Below, in pieces: positions 8,531-17,424 of a stretch of 64,000 nt of DNA. The stretch spans positions 17,525-81,524 of the forward strand of contig JAJZMF010000045.1 of the NCBI GenBank assembly GCA_021850325.1, in the 5' to 3' direction. Origin of the DNA: Actinomycetes bacterium. GTDB lineage: Bacteria; Actinomycetota; Acidimicrobiia; Acidimicrobiales; Palsa-688. The first letter of the stretch is position 1; every line of letters starts with the position of its first letter. The position numbers and the translations under genes are program-made. The notes beneath the pieces are model-generated. The model searched no databases, was not told the DNA's origin, and saw only the letters and a list, made by a program, of their open reading frames with translations.

Positions 8531-8568
8531 GCTCAGTCCTCAGCCCCTCAGTCCTCAGCCGCTCAGGC
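8531..8568. repeat. Short CTCAGYCC-type tandem repeat at a convergent gene end
   Basis: CTCAG recurs five times within 36 bp between the epimerase and the convergent secreted-protein gene; the last copy covers the stop codon of the latter (8563-8565). CTCAGTCCTCAGCC occurs almost perfectly twice. Confidence 0.5.
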
Positions 8569-9273
8569 CCACTTCCAGGTCCTCTCGACGACAGCGGCCG
8601 TGGCGTGGTCCATGGCGGCAGAGCTTGCCGTGAACGTCAGGATGTAGAGCCGGGGCCCGTGCTCGACGTAGAGCTGGTAGCCGTCGACCCCGGGCTGGCG
8701 GCCTGCAGAGGCCTGAAGGTGCAGCACGTACCCGACCTCCACGGCCCGGCCCAGTGGGGTTACCCCGGCGCTGGCCGTGACAGCGCTGGCCCCGGCCTTG
8801 GTCAGCTCCAGCTCGACCTCCATCTTCATGAGCGAGGTGAACGAGCTACCGGTTGGCAGGCTGGGGTCGTAGACCATGGCGATGCTGAAGTTGGGGAAGA
8901 AGCCCCCTGTGAGAGGCCCGACGGCGAACACCTTGAGGCCCTTCTTGCTGGCCGCGGACACCTGCTGGCTGAGGGCTCCCTTGAGGGCAGGGTCGGCCTT
9001 GGCCGCCTGGGTGAGCAGGGCACCTATGTCCTTGGCCTTCAACGGGATCGACGTCCACCCCTTGGGGAGCGAGAACGACAGCCCGTACTGGGGGTAACTG
9101 ACAGAGGCAGCAGCAGCGGGCAGGGCGGTGCCCAGCACGGCGACGGCGCCGAGGACGCCGGCAGCGAGAACCGAGCGTGCCCGGGACGCCACACCGGTCC
9201 GGACGGGCCTGCCCGGCCCACCGGACCGGGCAACAAGTGCCCCGCCCTCACTCGCAACCTGGACGTGGCGCAC
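8563..9273 (-). CDS. Secreted or membrane-tethered hypothetical protein
   Basis: A 236-residue protein with a basic N-terminus, a hydrophobic stretch at about residues 33-50 and an Ala-rich cleavage site (PAAAA), followed by a mature domain that begins with YPQYGLSFSLPKGW. That opening resembles PsbP/LpqN-type extracytoplasmic domains, in which a lipid or ligand is bound, but I cannot confirm it. There is no lipobox Cys. The GTG at 9273 has GAGGAGG four bases upstream; a later GTG (MASRARS...) would give a shorter, more typical signal peptide but lacks a ribosome site. Function unknown. Confidence 0.65.
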   Translation of the reverse strand: MRHVQVASEGGALVARSGGPGRPVRTGVASRARSVLAAGVLGAVAVLGTALPAAAASVSYPQYGLSFSLPKGWTSIPLKAKDIGALLTQAAKADPALKGALSQQVSAASKKGLKVFAVGPLTGGFFPNFSIAMVYDPSLPTGSSFTSLMKMEVELELTKAGASAVTASAGVTPLGRAVEVGYVLHLQASAGRQPGVDGYQLYVEHGPRLYILTFTASSAAMDHATAAVVERTWKWA

Positions 9274-9660
9274 GCAGCCTCCTCGGTACAGGGCCGGCGA
9301 CCGCCACAGCTCAGGGCGCCGCCGGCCACCCCACAAAGCCCGAACCGGCCCGGCGGTGTACGCCGGCGCCCGGGTGACGCTACCACGGCGTTGCCGGCCG
9401 GGCCCCCGGGTACCGGGTTTTCCCGAGCCTGCACGGGAAGGGCCGGGTGGGCTCTGAGCAGCCACGTGGGAAGGCGCCGGGTGCACAGGCTGGCGCCGTC
9501 CGCAGGGCCGGGCCGGGGTGGCGAGGCCCCACCCGGGCCCTCTATCTTTGGCCGGGCAAGCATCTTGGAGGCGCCGGTGGGGGGCTTCGACCGGCTGCTC
9601 CCACAGGAGAACGAGCCCCACGTCCCCGGGCCTGTGCAGGCCCAGATGGGAGCAGGCACC
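9274..9660. other. Divergent intergenic region, no gene seen
   Basis: This 387-bp stretch separates the start of the secreted-protein gene from the FAH hydrolase start. It must carry both promoters, but I find no convincing -35/-10 pair. Open frames crossing it have no family resemblance. Confidence 0.4.
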
Positions 9661-10551
9661 ATGAGGTTGTTGAGAGTGGGGGCCTATGGCCACGAGAGGC
9701 CGGTCGTCCTGGACGACGAGGGCCGCAGCTTCGACATCTCCCCGCTCGCCGCGGACCTGGACGGTGAGTTCTTCGCCAGCGGGGGGACCGAAAGGGTACG
9801 GCGCAGCCTGGAGGCGGGCACCCTCCCCGAGGTGAGCACCGAGGGGCTCCGTACCGGTGCCCCGGTGGCACGACCGTCGGCCATCATCTGCATCGGGCAG
9901 AACTACGCAGCCCACGCCGCCGAGTCGGGCCAGGCGCCGCCCACCGAGCCTGTCATCTTCTTCAAGCACCCGAGCACTCTCGTGGGCCCGTTCGACCCCG
10001 TCACCATCCCGCCCGGCAGCACCAGGACCGACTGGGAGGTGGAACTGGCCGTCGTGATCGGCCGCCGTTGCCGCTACCTCGCCTCCCAGGACGAAGCGAT
10101 GGCCCATGTCGCCGGCTTCGCTGTAGCCAACGACGTCTCCGAGAGGGAACTGCAGCTGGACCGCTCGGGTGGCCAGTGGTCCAAGGGCAAGTCCTGCGAG
10201 ACGTTCAACCCGATGGGCCCCTGGCTGGTCCCGGCGGAAGACGTGGCCGACCCCCAGGCTCTGCGGCTGCGCAGCTTCGTCAACGGCGAGGCACGTCAGG
10301 ACTCCACCACGGCGGACATGATCTTCGGCGTCGCCCACCTGGTCTGGTACCTGTCCCAGTGCATGGTGCTCGAGCCTGGTGACGTGGTCAACACCGGCAC
10401 ACCGGCCGGGGTGGCCCTCTCGGGGCGCTTCCCCTACCTGGGGCCGGGTGACGTGATGGCCATGGAGATCGAGGGCCTGGGACGCCAGGAACAGCGCCTG
10501 GTCGCGGCAGGCACGCCCGGCGGGCTGCTCCAGGGCAACAGCGGCACCTAG
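9661..10551 (+). CDS. Fumarylacetoacetate hydrolase (FAH) family protein
   Basis: A 296-residue FAH-superfamily enzyme. The N-terminal lobe is followed by the catalytic barrel with GQNYAAHA, the metal-binding acidic residues in EVELAVVIG, the substrate loop FNPMGPWLV and the C-terminal GTPAGVA. Members cleave C-C bonds of 2,4-diketo acids or decarboxylate related compounds with Mg2+. Together with the SDR that ends on the other strand, it could be a 2,4-diketo-3-deoxy-L-fuconate hydrolase (product pyruvate plus L-lactate), which fits the nearby alpha-L-fucosidase; this is inference. Its stop overlaps that of the convergent SDR gene by 4 bases. Confidence 0.85.
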   Translation: MRLLRVGAYGHERPVVLDDEGRSFDISPLAADLDGEFFASGGTERVRRSLEAGTLPEVSTEGLRTGAPVARPSAIICIGQNYAAHAAESGQAPPTEPVIFFKHPSTLVGPFDPVTIPPGSTRTDWEVELAVVIGRRCRYLASQDEAMAHVAGFAVANDVSERELQLDRSGGQWSKGKSCETFNPMGPWLVPAEDVADPQALRLRSFVNGEARQDSTTADMIFGVAHLVWYLSQCMVLEPGDVVNTGTPAGVALSGRFPYLGPGDVMAMEIEGLGRQEQRLVAAGTPGGLLQGNSGT

Positions 10552-11336
10552 CCCTGTGCCGGGGCCGGGCGGGGGGGCAGGCGCAGGCCTGACATGCCAC
10601 CGTCGACGGCCAGGGACATCCCCGTGGTGGAACCGGCGGCCGGGCTGGCAAGGTAGGCGATGGCGACCGCCACCTCCTCGGCGCTCACCAGCCGACCGTG
10701 CGGCTGGCGGCGCTCCAGGGCGGCCCGCTCCGCCCCGGGGTCGTCGGCCACCGCGAGCAGGCGGCCCACCCACGGGGTGTCGACGGTGCCCGGGTTGACG
10801 CAGTTCACCCGGATGCCCTCGTGCAGGTGGTCCGCCGCCATGGCCAGGGTGAGCGAGAGCACGGCCCCTTTGGTCGCGCTGTACAGCGCACGCCGGGGCA
10901 GGCCCGCGGTGGCCGCGATGGAGCACGTGTTGACCACAGCCGCATGCGGGCTCCGCCTGAGGTAGGGGAGGCAGGCCCGGGTGACGCGCACGATGCCAAC
11001 GACGTTGACGTCGAAGACATGGTGCCACTGCTCGTCAGGGTTGTCCTCGACCGTGCCCTGCGCACCGATCCCGGCGTTGTTCACCAGTACGTCGATACCG
11101 CCCAACCGCGCTGCCGCCTCGTCAACGGCCCGGTTGACGCCAACCGGGTCGGTCACGTCCGCCAGCACGGTCCCGGCGACGGGGCCGTCAGGGGCAGGGG
11201 CGATGTCAAGGGCCAGGACCGTCGCCCCCAGCCCGGCCAGGTGCTCCGCGGTGGCGAGGCCGATACCCGACGCGCCCCCCGTGACCAACGCCCTGATCCC
11301 GTCAAAAGGCGCCCCGCTCACAACTTGGCCCGACAT
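10548..11336 (-). CDS. SDR family oxidoreductase
   Basis: A 262-residue classical short-chain dehydrogenase. TGGASGIG binds the cofactor, an Asp at the end of beta-2 (LALDIA) favours NAD over NADP, NNAG follows, and the catalytic Ser (NTCSIAA) and Y-x3-K (YSATK) are intact. The C-terminus DGGMSGLRL resembles SDRs of non-phosphorylative deoxysugar pathways, so a 2-keto-3-deoxy-L-fuconate (or L-fucose) dehydrogenase is a reasonable guess given the FAH hydrolase and fucosidase neighbours. The ATG at 11336 is preceded by GGAAGGGAG. It lies 112 bp downstream of the debranching-enzyme gene on the same strand and may be co-transcribed with it. Confidence 0.85.
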   Translation of the reverse strand: MSGQVVSGAPFDGIRALVTGGASGIGLATAEHLAGLGATVLALDIAPAPDGPVAGTVLADVTDPVGVNRAVDEAAARLGGIDVLVNNAGIGAQGTVEDNPDEQWHHVFDVNVVGIVRVTRACLPYLRRSPHAAVVNTCSIAATAGLPRRALYSATKGAVLSLTLAMAADHLHEGIRVNCVNPGTVDTPWVGRLLAVADDPGAERAALERRQPHGRLVSAEEVAVAIAYLASPAAGSTTGMSLAVDGGMSGLRLPPRPAPAQG

Positions 11337-11448
11337 CCCCGGCTCCCTTCCGCTCTCGACGTCAGAGCAACCGTAGCCCCCCGGGCCGAGCCGCCGCCCA
11401 CTTTGGCCACTTGGAGCGCAGCACCGATGCCACCTCTGCGCCCGGCCC

Positions 11449-13593
11449 TCAGGAGCCGACGACCAACTCCAGACCGCTCGGCAGCCCCTGTGCCTCGACA
11501 ACGCCGCCCTCGCCGACCCGGAGCGAGACGGTGGAGCTGCCGACCCGCAGGCCGTCCACTGAGCTGAGGCCCACCACGCCGTCCATGGGCGCCACGTACA
11601 GCCTTCGGGAGGGCAGGTCGGGCCGCAGCCCGAGCAGGCTGCTCACCACCACTACCGACGCGGCCGCGGACCAGGCCTGGGGACGGCACGATGCCGGGTA
11701 GGGGCCCGGAACGGGCCGCTCCGTCCTCTGGTGGCCCCCGTAAAGCTCGGGCATCCGGTACTCGAAGTGCTCTGCAGCCCCGAGCAGGCCGTCGATCAGC
11801 GAGGCAGCCACCTGGCGAGCGGGCACCGTCCCGCACCGCGCCAGGCCGGCCACGACTATGGCCGTGTCGTGGGCCCAGACCGAACCGGCATGGTAACTGA
11901 GCGGGTTGAAGCCCGCCGATGAAGCAGCCAGTGTGCGCAGCCCGAAACCGCTGTCGAGGTCCGGAGTGGCCAGTCGGCGCACCACGAGGGACTCTTCCTG
12001 CGCATCGAGCAGGCCCGTGCCGAGGAGGTGGCCGATGTTGGAGGTGAGCGAGTCCACAGGCGCCCCCGCGGCGTCGAGGGCCGCCGCCGGGTAGGCACCC
12101 TGGGCGTCCTCGACCCAGAACCGGTTGCGGAAGCGGGCCGCCAGGGCCTGGGCCAGCTCGAGGAGCCTGGCCGAGCCCGGGCGGCCGAAAGCGTCGAGCA
12201 GGGCGGCCCCGCTCACTGCTGCCTCGTAGGCGTACCCCTGGACCTCGCACAGCGACAACGGGGCGGTCGCCACCCGCCCGTCGCGGAACTGGATACCGTC
12301 GTGGGAGTCCTTCCAGCCCTGGTTCTGCAAGCCGGAGCCCGACTCGTCCACATAGCTGACGAAGCCGTCCCTCCGCTCCACCGAGGACGTAAGCCATCCC
12401 AGGCAACGCTGCATGGGGTCGAGCAGCTCCTCGACCCGGGCCTCGTCGGCCCCGTAACGCCAGGCGTCGTGCAACAGCAGGGCCCACAACAGGGTGGCGT
12501 CGACGGTGCCGTAGTAGGCCGGCGGGAGCCGCAGAGGGGCACCCTCGCCCCTCCAAAGGTCGTGCTGGGTGGGCGCGCGGCGCAGCTCGTGCAGGATCTT
12601 GCCCTCCTCCTCCCCCGTCTCGGCGTCGGTGCGCCGGCCCTGGCGGGAGGCCAGGGACCTCAGGGTGCCCAAGGCCAGCTCGGTCCCCAGGGGCAGCAGC
12701 ATCCGCGCCGCCCAGATGGAGTCCCTGCCGAACAGGGTGAGGAACCACGGTACGCCTGCGGCGAGGAAGACGTCCCCGGGGCGGTCGGCGGTCGTCAGGC
12801 GGAGCGCGCTCAGGTCGGCCAGGCTGCGCTCCAGGAAGAGGCCCAGCCGCGGGTCCCGGGCGCGGGCGCTGACCGCGGGCAGAGAGGTGCCGGACGGTGC
12901 CGGGCGCACCACCGCCCCTGCCGGCGCTTCGCCGCCGAGCCGGGCCGTAACGCCGAACGCGACCTGCCCGCCCGGCGCCACCTCGACCTCCCAGGCCAAG
13001 GTCCCCTCGGCCGCCCCGACCACGTCCGGCGGGGGCACGGCCCTCACCTCCACCGTTGCCCCCTCAGGGCCCGACCACCGCAACCCGTCCCCGTCAGCCA
13101 CCGCTTCCAGGGCCCGGGGACGCGCTCCCGACTTGACCGCGGCCATCTCGGCCATGTCGGAGGCCAGCCTCAGCCCCAAGGTGAAGCGGAGGGGCCGGCG
13201 GTCGTAGGAACGGAACAAGTACTGCTCCTGGAGGCCATCGGCCAGGACGCGGCGTCGACGGGTGAGCAGGAGGGTCGGGTCGGGTATGGCGGTGCCCACG
13301 TTGAAACAGACCGATTCGAACGAGTTGTCGGCACCACCCCCGATGTCGCCCGTGAGAGGGCTGGGCTCGGCACCGTCCACCTGCAGCACCAGCATGCTGA
13401 GCAGGCGTCGGTCCTCGACGAACAGGCCGCAGGCACCACCCGGACGGACCTGGCCGTCGGGCCCCGACAAGCACAGCGCAGGTGCCAGGAACGAGGCGAA
13501 CAGGCCGTTCAGCTGGGGCTGGTGGGCTTGACCGGTCGGGGCTGCGGCGGCTTGCGGGCCGGTACCCGGCGGACGGCGATGCTCGCTTGACAT
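11449..13593 (-). CDS. Glycogen-debranching-type amylo-alpha-1,6-glucosidase
   Basis: A 714-residue two-domain glycoside hydrolase. The N-terminal beta-rich domain has the typical FVEDRRLLS segment, and the (alpha/alpha)6 domain starts near GVPWFLTLFGRDSIWAARMLLPLG, a hallmark of bacterial debranching-enzyme-like proteins, and continues with KILHELRR. There is no secretion signal, so it acts in the cytosol on branched or short alpha-glucans. The ATG at 13593 has an AGGCAGGG upstream. It is divergent from the LacI regulator and shares a 158-bp intergenic region containing a perfect 22-bp palindrome, so it is a likely target of that regulator. Confidence 0.85.
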   Translation of the reverse strand: MSSEHRRPPGTGPQAAAAPTGQAHQPQLNGLFASFLAPALCLSGPDGQVRPGGACGLFVEDRRLLSMLVLQVDGAEPSPLTGDIGGGADNSFESVCFNVGTAIPDPTLLLTRRRRVLADGLQEQYLFRSYDRRPLRFTLGLRLASDMAEMAAVKSGARPRALEAVADGDGLRWSGPEGATVEVRAVPPPDVVGAAEGTLAWEVEVAPGGQVAFGVTARLGGEAPAGAVVRPAPSGTSLPAVSARARDPRLGLFLERSLADLSALRLTTADRPGDVFLAAGVPWFLTLFGRDSIWAARMLLPLGTELALGTLRSLASRQGRRTDAETGEEEGKILHELRRAPTQHDLWRGEGAPLRLPPAYYGTVDATLLWALLLHDAWRYGADEARVEELLDPMQRCLGWLTSSVERRDGFVSYVDESGSGLQNQGWKDSHDGIQFRDGRVATAPLSLCEVQGYAYEAAVSGAALLDAFGRPGSARLLELAQALAARFRNRFWVEDAQGAYPAAALDAAGAPVDSLTSNIGHLLGTGLLDAQEESLVVRRLATPDLDSGFGLRTLAASSAGFNPLSYHAGSVWAHDTAIVVAGLARCGTVPARQVAASLIDGLLGAAEHFEYRMPELYGGHQRTERPVPGPYPASCRPQAWSAAASVVVVSSLLGLRPDLPSRRLYVAPMDGVVGLSSVDGLRVGSSTVSLRVGEGGVVEAQGLPSGLELVVGS

Positions 13594-13674
13594 GTAGCCC
13601 TGCCTTCCCCGACAAAATCTCGGCACAGACTAGCGAGCCGCCCCGCGGTGTGCAATGATGACGACCGAGTCTTT

Positions 13675-13696
13675 GGATCGTTCATATGAACGATCC
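13675..13696. promoter_or_regulatory. Perfect 22-bp palindromic operator
   Basis: The half-site GGATCGTTCAT is followed directly by its exact reverse complement. It lies 82 bp from the debranching-enzyme start and 55 bp before the lacI-type start. This is the expected place for an operator that controls both divergent units, including autoregulation. Confidence 0.7.
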
Positions 13697-13750
13697 GATG
13701 AACGGTCACAAGATGTGCCGCCCTGGGGGGGCAGCGGGGAGCAGGGCCGT

Positions 13751-14911
13751 ATGGGAGGGACCGAAGTCGACGGCTACGAGCGGCTGGAGGACCTTGCCAG
13801 ACGCCCGACGATCGGGATGGTGGCCGCTCGCGCCGGCGTGTCCAGGCAAACGGTCTCCAATGCCGTCAACGCCCCCAGCCGGCTGCGGCCCGAGACCCTG
13901 GCTGCCGTACAGGTGGCCATAGACGAGCTCGGCTACCGCCCCAACCAGGCGGCGCGGACGCTCAGGACCCAGGCCACCCGGGTCATCGGGTGCCGCCTCC
14001 TGCCGAGCAACTACGGGGGCACCGGCGGGGTGCTCGACCGCCTCCTGCACGCCTTGTGCGACACAGCCCGGTCCAATGGCTACGACCTGCTCACCTTCTC
14101 CACCAGGGACGACGACGACGAGATCGAGGTCTACGACGACCTCCTCCGCCGTCACGCGGTGGACGGCTTCGTCCTGACCAACACCCACCACGGTGACGCC
14201 CGTCCCGACTGGTTGCTGGAGCGAGGGGCGCGCTTCGTGGCGTTCGGACGCCCCTGGGGACGGCGCGGCGCGCAGCACAGCTGGATCGACGTGGACGGGG
14301 CCAAGGGCACGGCGGCGGCGGTGAGCCACCTGGCCGCCCTGGGGCACACCCGCATCGGCTTCCTCGGCTGGCCCCCGGGCATCGGAGTGGCCGACGACCG
14401 CCTGGCGGGCTGGGAACGCCAGAGCAGGCAGTTCGGCTTCAACACCAGGGGCCTCCTGGCACAGGCCGAGGACGGGATAGCTTCCGGTCGGGCCCTGGCC
14501 GAGGAGCTGCTCTCCTCCTCCCGCCCGCCCACTGCTCTGGTCTGCGTCAGCGACGCCATAGCCATCGGAGCCCTGAGGGCCATCGAGGACCGCGGCTGGC
14601 AGGCCGGACAGGAGGTCTCGGTCGTCGGGTTCGACGACAGCCCGGTGGCCTCGGTGATCCGGCCCGGCCTGTCGAGCCTGCGCCAGCCCGTCGAGGCGGT
14701 GGCCAACCAGCTCGTGGAGACCCTGCTGACGGTGATCTCGGGCGCCCCCGCCCGTCCCGTCCGGACGTTGCTCGCCCCCCGCCTGGTGGTCCGTGACAGC
14801 AGCGGCGAGCGCAGGCACCGCAGCCCGGGCGTGACAGCCTCCATCCTCAAGCGGCAATCCCAACCGGGAACTATGAGACCGGGAACCACGAGAAAGGAAG
14901 AACTAGCATGA
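13751..14911 (+). CDS. LacI-family transcriptional regulator
   Basis: A 386-residue LacI/GalR repressor. The helix-turn-helix (TIGMVAARAGVSRQTVSNAVN) is followed by the hinge (LGYRPNQAARTL) and a periplasmic-binding-protein-like sugar sensor domain. The ATG at 13751 is chosen because an earlier in-frame ATG (13655) would put the palindromic operator inside the gene; GGGGAG precedes it. Its last codon overlaps the sugar-binding-protein start (ATGA), so regulator and transporter form one operon. The C-terminal tail is about 40 residues longer than usual, perhaps to provide the ribosome site of the next gene. The inducer is probably the imported sugar. Confidence 0.9.
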   Translation: MGGTEVDGYERLEDLARRPTIGMVAARAGVSRQTVSNAVNAPSRLRPETLAAVQVAIDELGYRPNQAARTLRTQATRVIGCRLLPSNYGGTGGVLDRLLHALCDTARSNGYDLLTFSTRDDDDEIEVYDDLLRRHAVDGFVLTNTHHGDARPDWLLERGARFVAFGRPWGRRGAQHSWIDVDGAKGTAAAVSHLAALGHTRIGFLGWPPGIGVADDRLAGWERQSRQFGFNTRGLLAQAEDGIASGRALAEELLSSSRPPTALVCVSDAIAIGALRAIEDRGWQAGQEVSVVGFDDSPVASVIRPGLSSLRQPVEAVANQLVETLLTVISGAPARPVRTLLAPRLVVRDSSGERRHRSPGVTASILKRQSQPGTMRPGTTRKEELA

Positions 14912-16164
14912 AGAAGACCCGAGTGCTGGCGTCGCTGGCACTGGCAGGAGCGTCGGTCGCCGCCGTCTCCACCAGCGCCGTAGCCTCCCCCCGCGCACCG
15001 GCCGCAACGAGCGTGACCCTCACGGGCAAGGCGTCGGGGGTCACCCTGACGCTCATGTTCGGCTCCTCGGGGCCGGCCGAGACGGCGGCCGTCAAGGCAG
15101 CCGCCGCCGCGTGGGCAGCCAGGTCCCACAACCACGTCAACGTCATACCCGCGTCCAACTTCACCCAGCAGCTCGACGAGGCCTTTGCCGGGGGCACGCC
15201 GCCCGACGTCTTCTACCTCGGCTCGCAACAGATAGAGACCTTTGCCAGGCAGGGAGAACTGCTGCCCTACGCCCCGCTCGTAGCTCCGGCCAAGGACTTC
15301 TACTCGGCGCTGGTCAAGGCGTACACCATCAACAAGACCTGGTACTGCGTGCCCAAGGACTTCTCGAACCTGGCACTGGAGATAAACACGACGATGTGGA
15401 AGGCCGCCGGCCTCGGCGCCTACCCGACCAACTGGGCGCAGCTGCAAGCCGATGCGAAGGCGCTCACCAAGAACGGCGTCGTGGGCCTCGACGTGGGCAA
15501 TACCCTGGACCGCCTGGGGGCCTTCTTCGCCGAGAACGGTGGCTCCTACATGAACAAGCAGGACACGAAGTTCAACTTCAACTCACCGCAGAACGTCGGG
15601 GCGCTCCAGTTCGTGCAGAGCATGGCCAAGCAGGGGATCCTCCAGTTCCCACCCCAGCAGTCCGCCGGTTGGGCCGGTGAGGCCTTCGGCTTGGGCAAGG
15701 CGGCCATGGCCACCGAGGGCAACTGGATCATCGGGGCCATGAAGTCGAGCTACCCCAGCATCAAGTGGGTGGCCGTCCCCATGCCCGCCGGCCCGAGCGG
15801 CAAGAAGGGCACGCTCACCTTCACCAACTGCTGGGGCATCCCGGCGGCCAGCAAGAACTCCCGTGCCGCCGTGAACTTCGTGAAGTTCCTCACCTCGACC
15901 CAGCAGCAGCTCAAGTTCGCCAACGCGTTCGGCGTGCTGCCCTCGCGCATTGCGGCCGCCCAGGCCTACGCCAAGCAGAACCCGTCGGTCGCCGCCTTCG
16001 TGGCCGGGACACCCTACGCCATGGCCCCGGTACCGACGATCGGCTTCGCCACCGTCCAGAGCCAGTTCGACTCCCAGGTCGTGAACCTGGCCACCGGTGG
16101 CGCCAGCCCCAAGACCATGCTCGACCAGTTGCAGACCAACGCCGAGGCGCTGCTGCATCCCTGA
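14908..16164 (+). CDS. Sugar ABC transporter, substrate-binding protein
   Basis: A 418-residue family 1 (MalE-like) extracellular solute-binding protein. The signal peptide runs to about residue 28 (SAVASPRA). Its binding domain has the usual GGTPPDVFYL motif. Unusually for a Gram-positive bacterium there is no lipobox Cys, so how it stays near the permease is unclear. AAAGGAAGAA inside the end of lacI serves as ribosome site, and the start overlaps the regulator stop by 4 bases. With the two downstream permeases it forms a CUT1-type oligosaccharide importer; no ATPase gene is present, so a shared MsmK-type ATPase from elsewhere is likely. Confidence 0.9.
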   Translation: MKKTRVLASLALAGASVAAVSTSAVASPRAPAATSVTLTGKASGVTLTLMFGSSGPAETAAVKAAAAAWAARSHNHVNVIPASNFTQQLDEAFAGGTPPDVFYLGSQQIETFARQGELLPYAPLVAPAKDFYSALVKAYTINKTWYCVPKDFSNLALEINTTMWKAAGLGAYPTNWAQLQADAKALTKNGVVGLDVGNTLDRLGAFFAENGGSYMNKQDTKFNFNSPQNVGALQFVQSMAKQGILQFPPQQSAGWAGEAFGLGKAAMATEGNWIIGAMKSSYPSIKWVAVPMPAGPSGKKGTLTFTNCWGIPAASKNSRAAVNFVKFLTSTQQQLKFANAFGVLPSRIAAAQAYAKQNPSVAAFVAGTPYAMAPVPTIGFATVQSQFDSQVVNLATGGASPKTMLDQLQTNAEALLHP

Positions 16165-16180
16165 CCTCCCCCCCGGCAAG

Positions 16181-16215
16181 CCGGCGGCAACGGCCGTGAG
16201 GCCGGCTGCCGCCGG
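16181..16215 (+). promoter_or_regulatory. Stem-loop between binding-protein and permease genes
   Basis: CCGGCGGCA (16181-16189) pairs with TGCCGCCGG (16207-16215) around a 17-nt loop. It starts 17 nt after the binding-protein stop. Such structures commonly stabilise the upstream message or attenuate the permeases, so that more binding protein is made. Confidence 0.5.
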
Positions 16216-16320
16216 TGGCCGGCTGCCCGCGGCAGCTGCTCGCGCCGGGGGACGGCCGGCTTGCCCATGCCCGGTGCCCGGCACAGGTCGCCGGGCACCA
16301 GCTCCTAGGACCGGTGAGAC

Positions 16321-17424
16321 ATGCCTACTACTCCTGGCCCAGGGCCAGAGGTCGTGACCCCCGGGCGCCCCACCGGTGAGCCGGCCCAGGACGGGCCGGC
16401 TCACCGGCGACGGCGTGGTGGCAGCGCCACGGCCGGACAGAACGTCGGCGGCTGGCTCTTCGTGTCGCCGGCGCTGGCCATCCTCCTGCTCTTCCTTGTC
16501 GTCCCCATAGGCCTCGCCGTCTACGTGAGCTTCACCGACTGGTCCGGGGTGACCAGCCCGTTCGGCTCGACCGTGCACACGGTGGGCCTGTCCAACTACG
16601 CCTCGCTCGTCAGCCGGCCCGGGCTCAGCCAGCAGCTGTTCGGCACGTCGGTGCGCGACAACTTCTACTACGTCCTGTTCGTCGTGCCCCTGCAGACCGC
16701 CCTGGCCCTGTGGCTGGCCATTGTGGTCAACAACCGCTTCCTCAAGGGACGGGGCCTGTTCCGGCTGGCGTTCTACTTCCCGTCGGTCACCAGCTCGGTG
16801 GCCATCACGACGGTCTTCATCTTCCTGTTCCAGGGCACGGGGGCGGTGAACAAGTTCCTGGCCTTCTTCGGCATCAGGGGCCCCAACTGGCTCTACGACA
16901 GCCGGGGCGTGTTCACGACGCTGCTCTACAACCTCGGCCTCCACAACCCGCCCGCGTGGTCCAACCACCTCTTCCTGGGCATCAACATCTGGCAGTGGCT
17001 GGCCGGGCCGTCCTTCGGCATGTGCGTGCTCATCATCCTGGCCACCTGGACCACCTCGGGCACCTTCATGCTGCTCTTCCTGGCCGCCCTGCAGGGCATA
17101 CCCCAGGACGTCGAGGAAGCCAGCGAGATCGACGGCGCATCGTCGTGGCAACGGTTCCGCAGGGTGACACTGCCCATGCTCAGGCCGGTGGTCGTACTGG
17201 TCCTCACACTGGGGCTGATCGGGACCTGGCAGGTCTTCGACCAGGTGACCCTGGTCGGGCCGTACAACCAGACCACCTACACCCCCGCCTACCTCTCGTA
17301 CTACCTGAGCTTCCAGAACAACGAGTTCGGGCAGGGTGCCGCCATCGCCTTCCTCCTGTTCACGCTGATCGTCATCCTCACGCTGCTGCAGCGGCGCTTC
17401 GTAAAGGAGGACCTGACCCGATGA
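16321..17424 (+). CDS. Sugar ABC transporter permease (MalF-like)
   Basis: A 367-residue inner-membrane protein with an Arg-rich cytosolic N-terminus of about 45 residues and then six or so transmembrane helices. The ATPase-docking EAA loop is EEASEIDGASSWQRFRRVTLP. It pairs with the MalG-like protein to form the CUT1 importer channel. The ATG is the first good start, following GGACCGGTGA. Its stop overlaps the next start (ATGA), which gives coupled translation in equal amounts. Confidence 0.92.
   Translation: MPTTPGPGPEVVTPGRPTGEPAQDGPAHRRRRGGSATAGQNVGGWLFVSPALAILLLFLVVPIGLAVYVSFTDWSGVTSPFGSTVHTVGLSNYASLVSRPGLSQQLFGTSVRDNFYYVLFVVPLQTALALWLAIVVNNRFLKGRGLFRLAFYFPSVTSSVAITTVFIFLFQGTGAVNKFLAFFGIRGPNWLYDSRGVFTTLLYNLGLHNPPAWSNHLFLGINIWQWLAGPSFGMCVLIILATWTTSGTFMLLFLAALQGIPQDVEEASEIDGASSWQRFRRVTLPMLRPVVVLVLTLGLIGTWQVFDQVTLVGPYNQTTYTPAYLSYYLSFQNNEFGQGAAIAFLLFTLIVILTLLQRRFVKEDLTR

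Noticed and set aside
8563..11028. An 821-codon minus-strand frame
   Set aside because: Its 3' part is a genuine secreted protein (start at 9273); the upstream part is antisense to the FAH hydrolase and overlaps the SDR in another frame.
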